From contig DAOVNS010000028.1 of assembly GCA_030630075.1 (NCBI GenBank), positions 1-14,259 on the forward strand: a stretch of DNA of 14,259 nucleotides. Reading direction: 5' to 3'. Positions 8,104 through 14,259 of this stretch are shown here, piece by piece. Numbering within the stretch: position 1 is the stretch's first letter; the number at the start of each line of letters is the position of its first letter. Below the pieces are notes generated by a model. It saw nothing but the letters and a program-made list of their open reading frames with translations, ran no database searches and had not been told where the DNA came from. Source of the DNA: a bacterium (GTDB lineage: Bacteria > Dependentiae > Babeliae > Babeliales > UASB340). A program made the position numbers and the translations under genes.

Positions 8104-8266
8104 CTTTTTCGGGGTCGCCGTAAATGATCTCTGGTGCCGCGTATTCGGCGATCGTTTTTTTTCGCTCGCTCGATGCTCCCTGCAGGTGCTTTTTTTGGAG
8201 GGTGCCGAAAAAGTTATCCACATGTTATCCACATGTTATCCACATGTTATCCACATGTTATCCACA
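8062..8266. repeat. large inverted repeat made of the two DnaA-box arrays
   Basis: The left arm (8062-8112) and right arm (8205-8255) are reverse complements over 51 bases with only two mismatches, both in the 2-bp linkers (8083 and 8094). The innermost 18 bases (8095-8112 with 8205-8222) match perfectly, including a CTTTTTCGG/CCGAAAAAG segment outside the boxes. The right array has one extra box (8258-8266). The 92-bp centre (8113-8204) is relatively GC-rich and contains a small inverted repeat, TCGCCG (8115-8120) with CGGCGA (8146-8151). Confidence 0.9.
8214..8266 (+). promoter_or_regulatory. DnaA boxes, right array (5 boxes)
   Basis: Perfect TTATCCACA occurs at 8214-8222, 8225-8233, 8236-8244, 8247-8255 and 8258-8266. 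The period is exactly 11 bp and every linker is TG. Orientation is opposite to the left array. Confidence 0.9.
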
Positions 8267-8339
8267 ATTTATCGGAATAGAAATATACTTTCTATGTGAA
8301 ATATCGCGATTTTTCTAGGTGAAAGAATTGGGGCGCTTT

Positions 8340-9026
8340 TTAATTATTTTCTTCGAGTTTTGCCATGATTTTTTTCATATCTTCCCAGACATATTTTTTT
8401 GCGGCTGGGTTTCTTAGTAGGTATGCGGGATGAAAAGTTGGCATGATGAGGGTTTCTAAGGGTTTAGGCTCTGTGAGTTTGAATTTGTGAAAAATGCCTC
8501 TGCTTTTTGAAATTTTTACATCGGTTCCCAAAAGTGCTTGTGTTGCGCAAGAGCCGAGTGTGCAAATTATTTGCGGTTTAATTATTTCTATTTCTTTGAG
8601 TAGTATTAGTTGCTTGCAGGTGTTGCTTTCGTTTGGTAGTGGGTGTCTGTTTCCTGGCGGCCTGCATTTTACAACGTTTGAAATATAAATGTCTTCTCTT
8701 TTTAGTTTCATTGCTTCGATTATTTTTGTTAAAAGTTGTCCTGCTCTTCCAATAAAAGGTATTCCTTGTTTGTCTTCGTCTCTTCCGGGACCTTCTCCTA
8801 TGAGCATTAGTTTTGCGTTGGCGCTACCTTGTCCAAAAACAACCCGTGCTCTTCCTTGGTTCGCCAGTGGGCATTCTTGGCAGTTTTTATAAAGTTTTTT
8901 AATTTGTTCTAGTTTTTGTTCGTTGCTGTTTGCTTTTTTGTTGGATTCATTTTCTTTGTACAAAAAACCTTCTGGCTGTTTTTTTAAAAAATTAATGTAA
9001 TCGTTTGCTTCTTTATTTTCTTTCAT
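8340..9026 (-). CDS. family 4 uracil-DNA glycosylase (iron-sulfur)
   Basis: Family 4 glycosylases remove uracil from DNA and carry a [4Fe-4S] cluster. This 228-residue protein has the four expected Cys: Cys49 and Cys52 (CQEC), Cys121 (VVKCRPPGNR) and Cys137. The 16-residue gap between the last two equals that of the Thermus enzyme as I recall it. The active-site region is GEGPGRDEDKQGIPFIGRAG (77-96), and the second motif is HPAYLLRNP (199-207). The first 40 or so residues are a Lys/Asn-rich extension beyond the core. It starts 4 bases after comEC stops, with only a weak ribosome site (AGTGGA), so it is probably translated from the yajC-comEC transcript. The abasic sites it makes would be cut by the nfo product. 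Confidence 0.93.
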   Translation of the reverse strand: MKENKEANDYINFLKKQPEGFLYKENESNKKANSNEQKLEQIKKLYKNCQECPLANQGRARVVFGQGSANAKLMLIGEGPGRDEDKQGIPFIGRAGQLLTKIIEAMKLKREDIYISNVVKCRPPGNRHPLPNESNTCKQLILLKEIEIIKPQIICTLGSCATQALLGTDVKISKSRGIFHKFKLTEPKPLETLIMPTFHPAYLLRNPAAKKYVWEDMKKIMAKLEENN

Positions 9027-9030
9027 TTAT

Positions 9031-10188
9031 TTATCCACTTTTTATTGGGTTTAATTTTTGTTTAAATGTTTTTGTTTTTGTTGTTTGGCTAAAAATTGCT
9101 AATGCAAATGTTAATGCAAAGCTTAATTGAAAGTCGACAAAAAATAATTGAACTGGATTTGTTATTAAAATAAATAAGCATACAAGACTTAATATATGCA
9201 TAAAGCTTGTTTGCTTGTTTAATAATTTTCCAAGTTCGTAAATTATAAAAACATAAAATGCTCGCGAAAAAGATATGCTCGACCAGCTAAGTAGTTGGTA
9301 TGATATGCAAATTGATAAAAGTATTAAGTGTTTAAAGTTTAATTTTATCGGAATTAAGCCAAGTAAAAACTTCCAAATCAATATAAATAATATTATATGC
9401 AGTCCTGAGCGTGCCAAATAATGAGAAATTCCCCAGTTGTTAAATTGTTTTCTTATTCCGGAGATGGTTTTATCTTTTTTGTTACCAAGAAATATGTACG
9501 AAAAATATGCAAATGTTTTTGGTGATAGTTTTGTTTTAATTTCGCTAAATATTGTTTGCTTTTTTTCGAGTAGCCATCTTTTTATTGAAAATTCGGGTGT
9601 ATAAATTTTTGTGTAATTTAAATTATTTATAAACACGGTTGTTAAAACATCTTCTTTTAGTAGATATTCGTTAAACGATGGATTATTTGTAAGTATTTTT
9701 TTTGGTGCGGGTTTTTTTATATTAATTGATTTTATTTCAATTACGTCTCCAACAGAAACGTCGCTTGGGATTCTTAAGTATATTGATAAGTTAAAATTTT
9801 TTGCGTAAAAACCTTGTTGTCCTACTTGTTTAATTTTTTCTACCTGGATTGTTAATGTTTCTTTATAGCTGTTTTGAGGATTTTTTTCTTGGTTTATAAT
9901 TTTCGCAATTAAATCAAATCGTTTATTTTCAAGTTCTTTTAGCGTGTCTTGGTGATTGTTTTTTTGATTTTGTAATAGAAGTGCACCAGAAAAGAAAAAG
10001 AAAAAATAAACGATTTTTGAATTAGAATAATTTTTTTGCAGCAAAAATATCGGCAATAATATTAATGCAAACGTTATGGCAATAATGTTGCATTCGAATT
10101 TATTTTGCCAATAAATTCCGCAAATAAAACTAAGTAGCGATAGGGCTAGCGGGTATTTATTGTTTTTCGTTGATAATAGAGATAACTG
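9031..10188 (-). CDS. comEC: ComEC/Rec2-like DNA-uptake channel protein, short form
   Basis: ComEC forms the inner-membrane channel for single-stranded DNA in natural transformation. From the ATG at 10188 this is 385 residues. It has two or three N-terminal membrane segments, a soluble DUF4131/OB-like part (about 100-200), then the start of the competence domain with YIFLGNKKDKTISGIRKQF, HYLARSGLHIILF (usual HLLAISGLHV) and FFVDFQLSFALTFALAIF. It stops soon after. Most of the usual membrane region and the C-terminal metallo-beta-lactamase domain of full-length ComEC (typically 700-800 residues) are missing. GTG 10218 and TTG 10206 are possible alternative starts, but they lie further inside yajC. 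The ATG already overlaps yajC by 32 bases. Intact spacing to the next gene suggests a settled short form rather than fresh decay. Confidence 0.82.
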   Translation of the reverse strand, partial: QLSLLSTKNNKYPLALSLLSFICGIYWQNKFECNIIAITFALILLPIFLLQKNYSNSKIVYFFFFFSGALLLQNQKNNHQDTLKELENKRFDLIAKIINQEKNPQNSYKETLTIQVEKIKQVGQQGFYAKNFNLSIYLRIPSDVSVGDVIEIKSINIKKPAPKKILTNNPSFNEYLLKEDVLTTVFINNLNYTKIYTPEFSIKRWLLEKKQTIFSEIKTKLSPKTFAYFSYIFLGNKKDKTISGIRKQFNNWGISHYLARSGLHIILFILIWKFLLGLIPIKLNFKHLILLSICISYQLLSWSSISFSRAFYVFIIYELGKLLNKQTSFMHILSLVCLFILITNPVQLFFVDFQLSFALTFALAIFSQTTKTKTFKQKLNPIKSG

Positions 10189-10465
10189 CATCTTTGAGTA
10201 TTTCAACCTTGGTGCCACCGTGAAGTTCGATTAAAAGTGTATTTGAATCTAGTGAAGATACAATTCCGACGATTCCGCCTCGTGTGATTATTTTACTTCC
10301 TGCTTTTAATTCATTTCGCATTTTAGCAAGAGCTTGTTGTTGTTTTTTTTGTGGGCGAATTATAAAAAAATAAAGAACAGCTATTAATAGAATAAAAGGA
10401 AGCAGTTGTGCTAAAATTTTAACTATTGCTGGGTATTGAGTCATATCCATAATTATTTCTTTCAT
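10157..10465 (-). CDS. yajC: Sec translocon accessory protein YajC
   Basis: YajC is the small inner-membrane partner of SecDF-SecYEG in protein export. This 102-residue protein has one membrane helix (about 16-36) followed by the diagnostic FFIIRPQKKQQQ and a small cytoplasmic domain with LKAGSKIITRGGIVGIVSSL. The ATG at 10465 has no evident ribosome site. The Met codon at 10450 has a weak purine run (GAAAGAA) before it and is a possible start. It heads a minus-strand operon with comEC and the glycosylase gene. secD/secF, its frequent neighbours, are not next to it. The 137-bp gap to the divergent eno must hold both promoters, but none is clear. Confidence 0.93.
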   Translation of the reverse strand: MKEIIMDMTQYPAIVKILAQLLPFILLIAVLYFFIIRPQKKQQQALAKMRNELKAGSKIITRGGIVGIVSSLDSNTLLIELHGGTKVEILKDAVISIINEKQ

Positions 10466-10602
10466 TTATTTTGAATATTAAAATATTTAAATATTAAAAC
10501 GGTTTACCTCTATAAAATACAAAATTATGATACCTAAGAATACTAATTTGTTAAAATTGTTTGCGCAATGATTTAAAAATTATTTAAAAACGGGAAAATG
10601 TT

Positions 10603-11871
10603 ATGGCAAAGATTAAAAAAATTTCTGCAAGCGAGATTTTAGATTCTCGAGGTTTTCCAACGGTGCAATGTTCAATTATGTTGGATAATAGTTCTGTTGT
10701 TACTTCGTCTGTTCCTTCTGGTGCTTCTGTTGGGAAAAGCGAAGCTATTGAATTAAGGGATGGGGATAAAGGGCGTTATTTTGGAAAAGGTGTTTTAAAT
10801 GCCGTTTCTAATATAGAAAAAATAATTGCTCCAGAACTTTTGGGCAAAGAACCAGATTTATTTGCAATGGATAAATTAATGATAGATTTGGATGGTACAA
10901 AAAATAAATCTAAATTGGGTGCAAATTCTATTTTGGCAGTCAGTATGGCTGTTGCAAGAGCACAGGCAAAAATATCAAACATAGATTTACATCAATTTTT
11001 TTCTAGATATTTTGATTTTCAAGAATTCAAAATTCCAAAGTGCATGTTTAATATTTTAAATGGCGGGGTTCATGCAAGTAACGGAATTTGTTTCCAGGAA
11101 TTCATGATAATGCCAATTAAAGAACAAAATTTTTTCGGTAATCTGCAGATTGCGTCAACTGTTTATCACAACCTTAAAAAGATTTTACAACAAGAAGGAT
11201 ATTCTATTGGTGTTGGTGATGAAGGTGGATTTGCGCCAAAAATATCAAGTGAGAATGATTGCGGAACAAAAAGAGCGTTAGATTTTTTATTAAAAGCGGT
11301 AGAAAAATCAGGTTTTGTTCCTGGTCAGGATGTTGTTTTTTGTCTTGATGTTGCAGCATCACAATTTTTTGATGAAAAAGAAAATATTTATACATTAAAA
11401 GATAAAAAATTAAATAGTGATGAAATGATTAATTTGTATGAGAATCTTTTATCTTCGTATCCAATTCATTCAATAGAAGATGGTCTTGCAGAACAAGATT
11501 GGCAAGGATGGAAAGCTTTAACAGAAGCTCTTGGTTCAAGAGTGCAACTTGTTGGCGATGATATTTTTGTAACGAATATTGATTTAATTCAAAAAGGTAT
11601 AAAAAATGGAATTTCAAATTCTGTTTTAATAAAACCAAATCAAATCGGAACGGTTATGGAAACAATCAATGCAGTAAAACTTTGCAAAAATAATAATTAC
11701 AAAACAGTTGTTTCTCACCGTTCTGGCGATACTTGCGATTCTTTTATTGCCGATTTAGCTGTTGGTGCATTTTCTGAAGAATTTAAATCTGGCGCATGTG
11801 CGCGAAGTGAGAGAGTTTGTAAATACAATCGTTTATTAGAAATAGAAAAAACTTTGGCTGATAAGATATGA
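10603..11871 (+). CDS. eno: enolase
   Basis: Enolase converts 2-phosphoglycerate to phosphoenolpyruvate in glycolysis. The 422-residue protein is full length. Visible signatures are SGASVGKSEAIELRDGD, LGANSILAVSMAVARA, NGGVHASNGICFQEFMIMP (His157, Glu166), GVGDEGGFAP (Glu207), FCLDVA (Asp249), SIEDGLAEQDW (Glu292), LVGDDIFVTN (Asp319), LIKPNQIGT (Lys344), SHRSGDT (His372) and Lys395 in EEFKSGA. All catalytic and Mg-binding positions are kept. The loop HASNGICFQ and the GDTCDSFIADLAVG segment differ from common bacterial forms (HADNNVDFQ and GETEDTTIADLAV), but the variation is conservative. The ribosome site is weak (GGGAA, 6 bases before ATG). The stop overlaps the start of the next gene. 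Confidence 0.97.
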   Translation: MAKIKKISASEILDSRGFPTVQCSIMLDNSSVVTSSVPSGASVGKSEAIELRDGDKGRYFGKGVLNAVSNIEKIIAPELLGKEPDLFAMDKLMIDLDGTKNKSKLGANSILAVSMAVARAQAKISNIDLHQFFSRYFDFQEFKIPKCMFNILNGGVHASNGICFQEFMIMPIKEQNFFGNLQIASTVYHNLKKILQQEGYSIGVGDEGGFAPKISSENDCGTKRALDFLLKAVEKSGFVPGQDVVFCLDVAASQFFDEKENIYTLKDKKLNSDEMINLYENLLSSYPIHSIEDGLAEQDWQGWKALTEALGSRVQLVGDDIFVTNIDLIQKGIKNGISNSVLIKPNQIGTVMETINAVKLCKNNNYKTVVSHRSGDTCDSFIADLAVGAFSEEFKSGACARSERVCKYNRLLEIEKTLADKI

Positions 11872-12422
11872 AGACTTATTTTATTGGTTTTTGTTTATTA
11901 ATAATTTCGGGGTTATTAATTTTTAGTGCATTTAAAAATTCTGATAAAACGGATAATAAAGAGAGGCTTATGGATACTATTAATGAAAATGTAAGAACGG
12001 TTTTAAAAAAATACAAAGTTACGGGATTTTCGTTTATTGATTTTACCATAGATCCAAATTTGGCATGCATTAAGGAAACTCAAAATCCTGAATTTAATGT
12101 TTATTACCAGGATAAAACTGAGAATATAAAGTTTAGGCGTTACAAGGCTGAAATAAATACGATTGGTTTAAAGCTCGAAGCATCGATTAAATTTGATTTT
12201 ATATTTTTTATAAATACCGATATCAATTTTTATGATTCAGATAAAGTAATTGAATTAGGTAAAGGGATAGATTCTAATTTTTCATTTTTTAGTGGAATTG
12301 CTTTTACTTATGCTCCTTTTAAGAATTGCAAAGGCGCAATGTTAATTGTAAGTGTTCCAATCTTATTTGTTGGTCCAAGTTTAAGTCTTGTTACGGGAGG
12401 ATCCTTGACTCCTGTTTTATAG
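11868..12422 (+). CDS. unrecognised membrane-anchored or exported protein
   Basis: I do not recognise this 184-residue protein. It starts at an ATG overlapping the eno stop (ATGA), so it is almost certainly co-transcribed and translationally coupled with eno. Residues 5-22 form a hydrophobic signal peptide or anchor with no lipobox Cys. The middle is polar and Lys-rich. It has alternating hydrophobic patterns suggesting beta strands (for example KLEASIKFDFIFFINTDINF). The C-terminal 45 residues are Gly/Ser-rich and hydrophobic (SGIAFTYAPF, MLIVSVPILFVGPSLSLV, TGGSLTPVL), like a closing beta-sheet or membrane-inserting tail. This fits a periplasmic or outer-membrane-associated protein. No catalytic motif is visible. 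Confidence 0.75.
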   Translation: MKTYFIGFCLLIISGLLIFSAFKNSDKTDNKERLMDTINENVRTVLKKYKVTGFSFIDFTIDPNLACIKETQNPEFNVYYQDKTENIKFRRYKAEINTIGLKLEASIKFDFIFFINTDINFYDSDKVIELGKGIDSNFSFFSGIAFTYAPFKNCKGAMLIVSVPILFVGPSLSLVTGGSLTPVL

Positions 12423-12448
12423 ATTTTTAAATTTTATAACTAAATTAA

Positions 12449-12505
12449 GACGGAGCAAAAATGTTATTTAATTTCAAGTAGCGGCTAACGGCAAGGCGAG
12501 TTGCC
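12449..12505 (+). other. leader with micro-ORF and hairpin before the Deg protease gene
   Basis: The 118-base gap contains GGAG (12452-12455), five bases before an ATG that opens a six-codon frame ending in TAG (12461-12481). A GC-rich island follows at once. In it GGCAA (12490-12494) pairs with TTGCC (12501-12505) across a six-base loop. No T-run follows directly, so it does not look like a standard terminator. It may be a regulatory leader, a small dispersed element, or chance. Confidence 0.3.
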
Positions 12506-12540
12506 ATGATTAAGTTTTTTATATTTAAGGAGAGATTGGT

Positions 12541-14211
12541 ATGAAGTTTCCAAAATTTTTATTTATCACCATCTTTTGTTTTTTTGTTTTTAATTTAAAT
12601 TGTCGGATCCAAAAAGAAAAAAATAAAAGTGAGAACAATTTAATTGAAACATCGATAAATTCTACAAATTCATCTGTTTGGCGTAAGGTTCAAGAACAGT
12701 CACAAGATACAGTTGTACAACTTTTTGTTGAAACTTTAGAATTTAATTGGCTTGAACCATATAAATCTCCAGATCAGAAAACATTTTATGGTTCCGGATT
12801 TTTTATAAGTGATGATGGTTATATTGTTTCTAATTATCATGTTGTAGAAGAAGCGGTTAGTGTAAAAATTCAAATTCCAACACTTGGAAAAGAGCGATTT
12901 AAAACAAAAGTTGTTGGTGTTTGTCCAAATAGAGATCTTTCTCTTTTAAAATTAACAGATAAAGCTTTTAAAAATATAAAAGATAAATTAGGTAAGGTTC
13001 CTAATTTAAAATTAGGTGATTCGGATAAAATTTTAAGAACGCAAGAAGTTTTGGCGTTGGGTTATCCATTAGGTCAAGAAAAATTAAAAAGTACGCAAGG
13101 AATTGTTAGTGGTCGCGAGCGTGCGTGGGGAGAATCGTATATTCAAATTACCGCTGCTTTAAATAAAGGAAATTCTGGTGGTCCATCTTTGAATAACAAA
13201 GGTGAAGTAATCGGAATTAATACCGTAGGTGTTTCTAAAGCGCAAAATGTTGGTTATATAATTCCAATAAATGATATAAAAAGCGTTATAACTGATTTAC
13301 ATAAAAATAAATTTTTACGTTCTCCAATGCTTGGATCAGAATTTAATTATGGAAATGAAGAAATGTTAAACTATTTTAAAAATCCAAAACCCGGCGGATT
13401 ATATTTATCTAGAATTTATAAAGATAGCCTACTGGATAAAAATGGAATAAAAAATGGAGATATGCTTTATCAGTTGAATGATAAAAATATAGATTTTTAT
13501 GGAGAGACGGTTGTTTCTTGGAGTGAAGATAAAGTTTCGATATTTGATTTACTTAATCGCTATCCTATTGGTAAGAAAATGAATTTAGTGATTTATCGAG
13601 ATGGCGAAAAAAAAGATTTTGAATTTAATTTTGATCTTGTTAATCCTCTTCCGATAAGAAGAATTTACACTCCGTTCGAAAAAGTAGATTACGAAATTAT
13701 TGGCGGGATGGTCGTAATGGAATTAAAATTTAATAATTTAAGTCTTTTGTTGAATGTAGATCCGTATCTTGTTAAATATCAAAAAAGAGAAAATCAATAC
13801 GAACCAAGATTAATAATTACGCATATTTTTCCAGATTCTCAAGTTCAAAAATCAAGAGTTTTATATGTTGCGGATCTTTTAAAAGAAGTAAACGGTAAGA
13901 CTGTTAAAAGTTTAGATGATTTTAGAAGTGCCGTTATTGAAGGAAAGAAAAGTGGCTTTTTAACCGTTAAGATAGAAGATGATAGATTTTCAGCATTTTC
14001 TTTAGATAAAATTTTAGAAGATGAATCGATGTTATCTAAAAGATATTTGTATAAAATTTCTAAATTAATTTCTGATCTTGGTGGAACAAAATCAAAGTTT
14101 ACTGATTCCGAAAAATCTGACGATAAGATTGATGATGTAACAATTCCAGATGAAGGTGATATTGAAAATAAACAAGATGTGGACAAAAGACTTAAAATTG
14201 TTGTTGCATAA
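12541..14211 (+). CDS. exported Deg/HtrA serine protease, Deg9/Deg10-like
   Basis: This 556-residue protein starts with a signal peptide (residues 1-20, then Cys21; FNLNC is a poor lipobox, so a lipoprotein is possible but uncertain). The trypsin-like domain (about 55-255) has the full triad: His100 in VSNYHVVEEA, Asp132 in RDLSLLKL and Ser212 in NKGNSGGPSLNNKG. A first PDZ domain (about 260-365) contains GLYLSRIYKDSLLDKNGIKN. The region 370-512 (IYTPFEKVDYEIIGGMVVME, then LKEVNGKTVKSLDDFRSAV and KIEDDRF) resembles the PDZ_3 domain of plant Deg9/Deg10. The tail (515-556) is acidic and Lys-rich. By family it degrades or refolds damaged envelope proteins. AAGGAG lies 8 bases before the ATG. It probably forms its own unit downstream of the eno pair. 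Confidence 0.9.
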   Translation: MKFPKFLFITIFCFFVFNLNCRIQKEKNKSENNLIETSINSTNSSVWRKVQEQSQDTVVQLFVETLEFNWLEPYKSPDQKTFYGSGFFISDDGYIVSNYHVVEEAVSVKIQIPTLGKERFKTKVVGVCPNRDLSLLKLTDKAFKNIKDKLGKVPNLKLGDSDKILRTQEVLALGYPLGQEKLKSTQGIVSGRERAWGESYIQITAALNKGNSGGPSLNNKGEVIGINTVGVSKAQNVGYIIPINDIKSVITDLHKNKFLRSPMLGSEFNYGNEEMLNYFKNPKPGGLYLSRIYKDSLLDKNGIKNGDMLYQLNDKNIDFYGETVVSWSEDKVSIFDLLNRYPIGKKMNLVIYRDGEKKDFEFNFDLVNPLPIRRIYTPFEKVDYEIIGGMVVMELKFNNLSLLLNVDPYLVKYQKRENQYEPRLIITHIFPDSQVQKSRVLYVADLLKEVNGKTVKSLDDFRSAVIEGKKSGFLTVKIEDDRFSAFSLDKILEDESMLSKRYLYKISKLISDLGGTKSKFTDSEKSDDKIDDVTIPDEGDIENKQDVDKRLKIVVA

Positions 14212-14223
14212 AAATTAATATTT

Positions 14224-14250
14224 AAAAAAGCAGGGGTTATGCACCCCTGC
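14224..14250 (-). terminator. Rho-independent terminator for a gene beyond the right edge
   Basis: GCAGGGG (14230-14236) and CCCCTGC (14244-14250) form a perfect 7-bp GC-rich stem with a 7-base loop. The six A residues at 14224-14229 read as a T-run directly after the stem on the minus strand, so termination is expected for a leftward transcript entering from the right. On the plus strand the stem is preceded by A and followed by AACCC, giving at most weak termination after the protease gene. Confidence 0.75.
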
Positions 14251-14259
14251 AACCCGCAC

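Larger units (their letters stand above)
7914..8270. other. putative chromosomal replication origin (oriC)
   Basis: This gene-free stretch between nusA and the uracil-DNA glycosylase gene combines the parts expected of oriC. It has a 29-bp pure A/T tract, TAG/TAA triplets, an eight-G run, one isolated DnaA box and two oppositely oriented arrays of four and five perfect boxes (TTATCCACA or its complement). Hand counts on the + strand give G 33/C 46 at 7141-7320 and G 41/C 23 at 8341-8520. Both samples lie in minus-strand genes, so the sign change is not a coding-strand effect. No dnaA, dnaN or gyrB lies nearby. A DnaA-titrating locus is the main alternative, but the unwinding-type element and skew change favour an origin. 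The remainder of the intergenic stretch (7771-7913 and 8271-8339) shows no gene or clear promoter. Confidence 0.85.

Noticed and set aside
8062..8266. CRISPR array or plasmid iterons
   Set aside because: Units are 11 bp with 2-bp linkers and no spacers. The unit is the exact DnaA box. Flanking genes are chromosomal housekeeping genes with no Rep protein.
7945..8318. Open frames on both strands through the DnaA-box region
   Set aside because: They are produced by the repeated 11-mers (His-Met-Leu-Ser-Thr type repeats), have no homology pattern, and overlap each other on opposite strands.
9031..9039. Eleventh DnaA box (TTATCCACT)
   Set aside because: It has one mismatch and lies within the comEC stop/glycosylase start junction, isolated from the cluster. 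Probably chance.
10189..10218. Upstream comEC start at GTG 10218
   Set aside because: It would push the overlap into yajC to 62 bases and add residues outside the usual N-terminus. The ATG at 10188 is simpler, although neither has a good ribosome site.
13845..14252. 135-residue minus-strand frame opposite the protease gene
   Set aside because: It is a shadow of the protease frame, starts inside the terminator hairpin and shows no family motifs.

Overview
This is an AT-rich bacterial chromosome segment, not phage or plasmid. It carries housekeeping genes: nusA, infB, eno, yajC, nfo and a family 4 uracil-DNA glycosylase. lpxK (lipid A synthesis), a WecA/MraY-type sugar-phosphate transferase and several exported proteins point to a Gram-negative envelope. 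Short intergenic gaps, a shortened comEC, compact NusA and strong AT bias suggest a reduced, possibly host-associated genome. My best guess is candidate phylum Dependentiae (TM6/Babeliae), from gene content and style only; no rRNA or other decisive marker is present.

The centre of the window (about 7920-8270) looks like the chromosomal replication origin. It holds ten perfect DnaA boxes. One is isolated, four form an array pointing one way, and five form an array pointing the other way. Boxes within each array repeat every 11 bp. The arms form a near-perfect 51-bp inverted repeat. To the left lie a G-run, a TAG/TAA triplet series resembling DnaA-trios, and a 29-bp stretch of pure A/T that could unwind. 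G/C bias on the + strand changes sign across this element although the genes on both sides lie on the minus strand, as expected at an origin. dnaA, dnaN and gyrB are not adjacent.

Left of the origin, nusA, infB, lpxK and a WecA/MraY-family transferase run leftward away from it (co-directional with replication). lpxK overlaps the end of infB. Beyond them are an exported GIN/DUF2807-like gene broken by one in-frame TAA, then nfo (plus strand) and a cupin gene (minus strand). nfo and the cupin gene are divergent and separated by a GC-rich REP-like palindrome.

Right of the origin, yajC, comEC and the uracil-DNA glycosylase form a tight operon transcribed toward the origin, head-on to the inferred rightward fork. 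Then eno and an unrecognised exported protein (ATGA overlap) run rightward. They are followed by a leader with a micro-ORF and hairpin, and by an exported Deg/HtrA protease whose C-terminal part resembles plant Deg9/Deg10. A strong hairpin with a T-run on the minus strand ends the window and probably terminates a gene beyond the right edge.
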